From CBDATA01 sp965202845 (GTDB taxonomy: Bacteria > Acidobacteriota > Vicinamibacteria > Marinacidobacterales > Marinacidobacteraceae), in assembly GCA_965202845.1 (NCBI GenBank), contig OZ241856.1:744001-808000 (forward strand): a stretch of 64,000 bases of DNA, in the 5' to 3' direction. The position numbers were made by a program, and so were the translations under genes. The notes under the pieces were generated by a model, which did not search any database, was not told the origin of the DNA, and saw nothing but the letters and a program-made list of their open reading frames with translations. Within the stretch, counting starts at the first letter, position 1. The number at the start of each line of letters is the position of its first letter. Shown in pieces: positions 60,690-64,000 of this stretch.

Positions 60690-61691
60690 TCAGGGGGCGA
60701 ACAGGAAGTAGTCGTAGGCGGCGCGGGCGGCGTCGGCGATGGCGCGTTCCCGATCCGGAATCGGAAGCTCCGACTCCTTCACGAACGCGACCAGGACCAC
60801 ATGGCCGGCGCCGCCGGGCAGGGTGAGGATCCCCACGTCGTTGGTGGAGCGGCCGATGGTTCCGGTCTTGTGCGCGACCACCGTTCCCTCGGGAAGCCGT
60901 CCCTTGATCCTTCCCGCCCCGGTTTCGCAGCGTTCCATGATGTCGATCAGGAGGTCCCGGCTCTTTTGCGAAAGCCCTTCGCCGGCATGGATCTTCGCGA
61001 GCAGGTCGGCCATCCCGCGCGGGGTGGCGGTGTCCCGGGCATCCGATTCGAAGCGATCCCGCGCCTGTTCCCGCTCCTCCTCCGGCACCCGGTCGTAGTG
61101 ATCGGTGTAGGTGGCGCGGGTGCGCTGGTCGCGCGGCGGCAATCCCTCCGCTCCCACGTAGTTGGTGATCAGGTTCGCGGTGGAGCGGTTCACCTGGATG
61201 CCCTCCACTCCCAGTTCGGTCATCCGGGAGGTGACCCGCTCTCCGCCGCCGGCGGCGCGGAGGCAGAGATCGGTCGCCGAGTTGTCGCTGATCAGCAGCA
61301 TCAGCTCCATCAGGTTCCGGATGGAGAGCGAGACCCCCGGATCGTCGAAGAGCCGGCTCAGGATTCCGCTCCCCGGCGAGAGGTCCGAGGGATCCAGCTC
61401 GATCATGTGGTCCAGTCCGAACTCGCCCTGGTCCACCCGGCGCAGGAGCTCGACCGCGATCGGAACCTTGTAGGTGCTGGCCATCGGGAACATCTCGTCG
61501 GGGTTGCGAAAGGCGGTCCGACCGGTCTCGAGGTGGATGGCGGCGAGTCCCATGCTTCCGCCGGAAAGCGGTTCGATGCGGGCCCACTCGGCTTCGAGGC
61601 GGCTCTCGGAGCCGTCCTGCGCCGAAGCCAGGGAGCATGCGGCGAGCAGCAGCAGCGCGATGTGGCGGGGTGTGCGGTCGGTCAGCAACAT
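60690..61691 (-). CDS. Class A beta-lactamase-family serine hydrolase
   Basis: The 333-residue protein has a lipoprotein-like signal (IALLLLAACSLAS) and three of the class A motifs: SxxK in PMASTYKVP (Ser72), SDN in LLISDNSATD and KTG in VVAHKTGTIG. The Omega-loop motif ExxxN before DTATP is not in its normal place; the segment reads EEEREQARDRFESDARDTAT, with no Asn at the usual position. Deacylation of beta-lactams may therefore differ, and it might act as a related D-Ala or ester hydrolase. It converges with the PDZ gene after 4 bases. Confidence 0.88.
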   Translation of the reverse strand: MLLTDRTPRHIALLLLAACSLASAQDGSESRLEAEWARIEPLSGGSMGLAAIHLETGRTAFRNPDEMFPMASTYKVPIAVELLRRVDQGEFGLDHMIELDPSDLSPGSGILSRLFDDPGVSLSIRNLMELMLLISDNSATDLCLRAAGGGERVTSRMTELGVEGIQVNRSTANLITNYVGAEGLPPRDQRTRATYTDHYDRVPEEEREQARDRFESDARDTATPRGMADLLAKIHAGEGLSQKSRDLLIDIMERCETGAGRIKGRLPEGTVVAHKTGTIGRSTNDVGILTLPGGAGHVVLVAFVKESELPIPDRERAIADAARAAYDYFLFAP

Positions 61692-61830
61692 GGGGCGGAA
61701 GGGTAGCCGGATCGCCCTTCTTCGCTCCGGTAGGATTGTCTGCCCGACTTCGCCGTCCGGCGCGGTCGTTCCCCCGAAGCGAAATCCCACTGGGAAAACC
61801 ACTGGGAGAACTCACGGAGAACCCACCTTG

Positions 61831-64000
61831 ATGCGCAAGCTGCTGTCGTTTTTCATCCTTGTCGCCGTCCCGGCGAGCGCCCAGCCGGAACCGGACCTGC
61901 TGGAAGCCATGCGGTACCGCTACGTCGGCCCCTCGCGCGGCGGACGGGTGACCGCGGTCGCCGGCCACCCGGCGCACCCCGGCGTCTTCTACATGGGAGC
62001 GACCGGCGGCGGGGTCTTCAAGACCACCGACTACGGGCACAACTGGCGCCCGGTCTCCGACGGGTATTTCGCGAGTCCGTCCATCGGCGCCATCGCGGTC
62101 GCCGGGAGCGACCCCGACGTCGTGTACGTCTCCACCGGCTCCGACGGCCTGCGCAGCAACGTGATCATCGGCAAGGGCGTGTACCGCTCTGACGACGCCG
62201 GAGCGTCGTGGAGGCATGTCGGCCTCGAGAGAACCGGCAATTCCGGGGCCGTCCTGATCCATCCGGAGGATCCCGACACCGCCTGGGTGGCGGCGATCGG
62301 CAACCCCTTCCTCGCGAACCCGGAGCGCGGCGTCTACAAGACCACCGACGGCGGCGCGACCTGGGAGCGGACGCTTTTTGTCTCGGAGCGCACCGGCGCG
62401 GTGGACCTCGAGTTCAAGCCGGGCGATCCCGACACCATCTACGCCTCCACCTGGGAGGCTGAACGGAAGCCGTGGACCATCCGCTCGGGCGGCATGGAGG
62501 GCGGCGTCCACCGGTCCCGGGACGGCGGCGCGACCTGGGAGAAGCTGGAGAACGGACTGCCCACCGGCCTGCGCGGGAAATCCGACCTGGCGGTTTCGGC
62601 GGCGGCGCCCTCCCGGGTCTACGTGCTGATCGAGGCGCCGGGGAGCGACGGCGGGGTGTACCGCTCGGACGACGAGGGGGACAGCTGGCGGCAGGTGAGC
62701 GACTTCCAGCCGATCCGGAACCGGCCCTTCTACTACACGAACCTGCACGCTCACCCGACCGATCCGGACACCCTCTGGGGGATGGCCGAGGGCTACTGGA
62801 AGTCCCAGGACGGCGGCGCGACCTGGGAGCGGAAGTTCACGCCCCACGGCGACAACCACGACCTGTGGATTAACCCGGACAACCCGGACATCCAGATCCA
62901 GGCCAACGACGGCGGCGCCAACGTCACGATCGACGGCGGCGAGACCTGGTCCACCCAGGAGAACCAGCCCACCGCCGAGCTGTACCAGGTGGACGTGAGC
63001 GACGACTTCCCGTACCGGCTCTACGCCGGGCAGCAGGACAACTCCACGATCTCGGTGCCGAGCTACCCGCCCCACTACCGACCGGGAGGCCCCACCGCCC
63101 ACTGGGAGGCCATCGGCGGCTGCGAGACCGGCCCGGTGGTTCCGAAGCCCGGCGATCCGGATGTGGTCTACGCCAACTGCAAGGGGCGCTTCGGCCTCTA
63201 CAACGTCCGCACCGGGCAGGAGGAGCAGTACTACGTCGGGTTCTGGAATCTCTACGGGCACAACCCGAAGGACCTCCAGTACCGGTTCCAGCGCACCGTC
63301 CCGATCCATGTCTCGCCGCACGATCCGAACCGGGTCTACCATGCGTCGCAGTACGTGCACGTGACCGAGAACGGCGGGCGGACCTGGCGGACCATCTCCC
63401 CCGATCTCACCGCCTTCACCGAGGAGACCCAGGTGGTCTCGGGCGACCCGATCACGCTCGACGTGACCGGCGAGGAGCACTTCGCGGTGCTCTACGACGT
63501 CCAGGAGTCCCCCCACGAGGAGGGCGTCCTGTGGGCCGGCGCCAACGACGGACCGATTCACGTGACCCGGGACGGCGGACAGACCTGGACCGAGGTGACC
63601 CCGCCGGGAATCGGCCCCTACGGTCGGGTGCAGAACATCGAGGTCTCGCCGCACGACCCGGCGAAGGTCTATGCGGCGATCCTGCGCTACCAGCTGGGCG
63701 ACTTCACCCCGCACGCCTACAAGACGACCGATTACGGCGCCACCTGGACCCGGATTACCGACGGGAGCAACGGAGTGCCGAACGACCATCCGGTGCGGGT
63801 GGTGCGCGAGGACCCGGACCGGGAGGGGCTGCTCTATCTCGGCTCCGAGTGGGGGATGTTCATCTCCTTCGACGATGGCGCCTCCTGGACTTCGTTCCAG
63901 CAGAACCTCCCGGTGACGCCGATCACCGACATCAAGTTGGTCCAGCAGGACCTCGTGCTCTCCACCATGGGGCGGGGCTTCTGGATCCTTGACGATCTCA
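61831..64000 (+). CDS. Exported BNR/VPS10-type beta-propeller protein (partial)
   Basis: The gene runs off the window end; 723 residues are visible. A signal peptide (LLSFFILVAVPASAQ) is followed by many BNR/Asp-box blades (GGVFKTTDYGHNWRPVSDG, GVYKTTDGGATWERTLFV, VHVTENGGRTWRTISPDL, MFISFDDGASWTSF) and VYVLIEAPGSDGG. This is the sortilin/VPS10-like or 'glycosyl hydrolase' propeller family often annotated in Acidobacteriota; catalytic activity is not established. A 139-base gap separates it from the divergent beta-lactamase gene, with a direct repeat of ccactggga just before the ATG and no clear promoter. Confidence 0.9.
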   Translation, partial: MRKLLSFFILVAVPASAQPEPDLLEAMRYRYVGPSRGGRVTAVAGHPAHPGVFYMGATGGGVFKTTDYGHNWRPVSDGYFASPSIGAIAVAGSDPDVVYVSTGSDGLRSNVIIGKGVYRSDDAGASWRHVGLERTGNSGAVLIHPEDPDTAWVAAIGNPFLANPERGVYKTTDGGATWERTLFVSERTGAVDLEFKPGDPDTIYASTWEAERKPWTIRSGGMEGGVHRSRDGGATWEKLENGLPTGLRGKSDLAVSAAAPSRVYVLIEAPGSDGGVYRSDDEGDSWRQVSDFQPIRNRPFYYTNLHAHPTDPDTLWGMAEGYWKSQDGGATWERKFTPHGDNHDLWINPDNPDIQIQANDGGANVTIDGGETWSTQENQPTAELYQVDVSDDFPYRLYAGQQDNSTISVPSYPPHYRPGGPTAHWEAIGGCETGPVVPKPGDPDVVYANCKGRFGLYNVRTGQEEQYYVGFWNLYGHNPKDLQYRFQRTVPIHVSPHDPNRVYHASQYVHVTENGGRTWRTISPDLTAFTEETQVVSGDPITLDVTGEEHFAVLYDVQESPHEEGVLWAGANDGPIHVTRDGGQTWTEVTPPGIGPYGRVQNIEVSPHDPAKVYAAILRYQLGDFTPHAYKTTDYGATWTRITDGSNGVPNDHPVRVVREDPDREGLLYLGSEWGMFISFDDGASWTSFQQNLPVTPITDIKLVQQDLVLSTMGRGFWILDDL

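Overview
The window is GC-rich bacterial chromosome, densely coded, with no intergenic stretch over 300 bases, no rRNA or tRNA gene and no CRISPR array that I can see. The gene content points to the Acidobacteriota or a close relative. It includes a GWxTD-domain protein, TonB-dependent receptors with an N-terminal carboxypeptidase-regulatory-like domain, paired DUF1592/DUF1552 proteins, FG-GAP/ASPIC-UnbV proteins next to TPR proteins, several exported S9 and M16 peptidases, and an arginine pathway using an ArgF'-type acyl-ornithine carbamoyltransferase. This placement is inferred from gene families, not from a marker gene.

Region by region. 12-7792: a GWxTD/TPR protein converges on a LigD-type end-joining protein whose central ligase domain has lost its catalytic lysine. 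An 11-repeat Sel1 protein and an exported S9 peptidase follow. 7789-24256: a long minus-strand run. Its downstream seven genes (DUF1592, DUF1552, ankyrin, alpha/beta-barrel-like, exported FMN oxidase, FG-GAP, TPR lipoprotein) are packed with overlaps or gaps of 22 bases or less behind a good sigma70-like promoter. Upstream of them are two duplicated micro-proteins, a sulfite-oxidase-family enzyme, a TonB-dependent receptor and a TonB-CTD/DUF1326 fusion. 24275-29623: a plus-strand operon TPR-TPR-FG-GAP-FG-GAP. 29527-33148: a triple-RidA lipoprotein followed by modA-modB-modC.

33173-41035: lysA with a membrane protein, a small coiled-coil secreted protein, an exported amidohydrolase with no normal start codon, a second TonB receptor, a small hypothetical gene and an AlbA_2/ATPase-like regulator. 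41110-43078: groES-groEL with a candidate promoter, a long leader hairpin and a terminator. 43359-51092: an exported peptide-degradation block (active M16, inactive M16 partner, prolyl oligopeptidase, and divergently gamma-glutamyltransferase with a phosphatase-like protein). 51089-52238: two Ala/Glu-rich secreted proteins with tryptophan repeated every seven residues, the oddest coding sequence here.

52344-57696: arginine biosynthesis (argR-argC and argD-argF'-argB) split by a beta-barrel gene on the other strand, with an AT-rich palindrome at the argR start. 57749-60685: DUF420 and DUF2911 genes, then an ECF sigma factor, a probable membrane anti-sigma factor and a PDZ protein behind an ECF-like promoter. 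60690-64000: a class A beta-lactamase and a BNR/VPS10-type beta-propeller protein cut off by the window end.

Together the genes suggest a heterotroph that invests in secreted peptidases and outer-membrane uptake and makes its own arginine and lysine. It also imports molybdate, which would support the sulfite-oxidase-family enzyme. The best candidates for undescribed biology are the Trp-heptad proteins, the two TPR/FG-GAP modules and the seven-gene DUF1592/DUF1552 operon.
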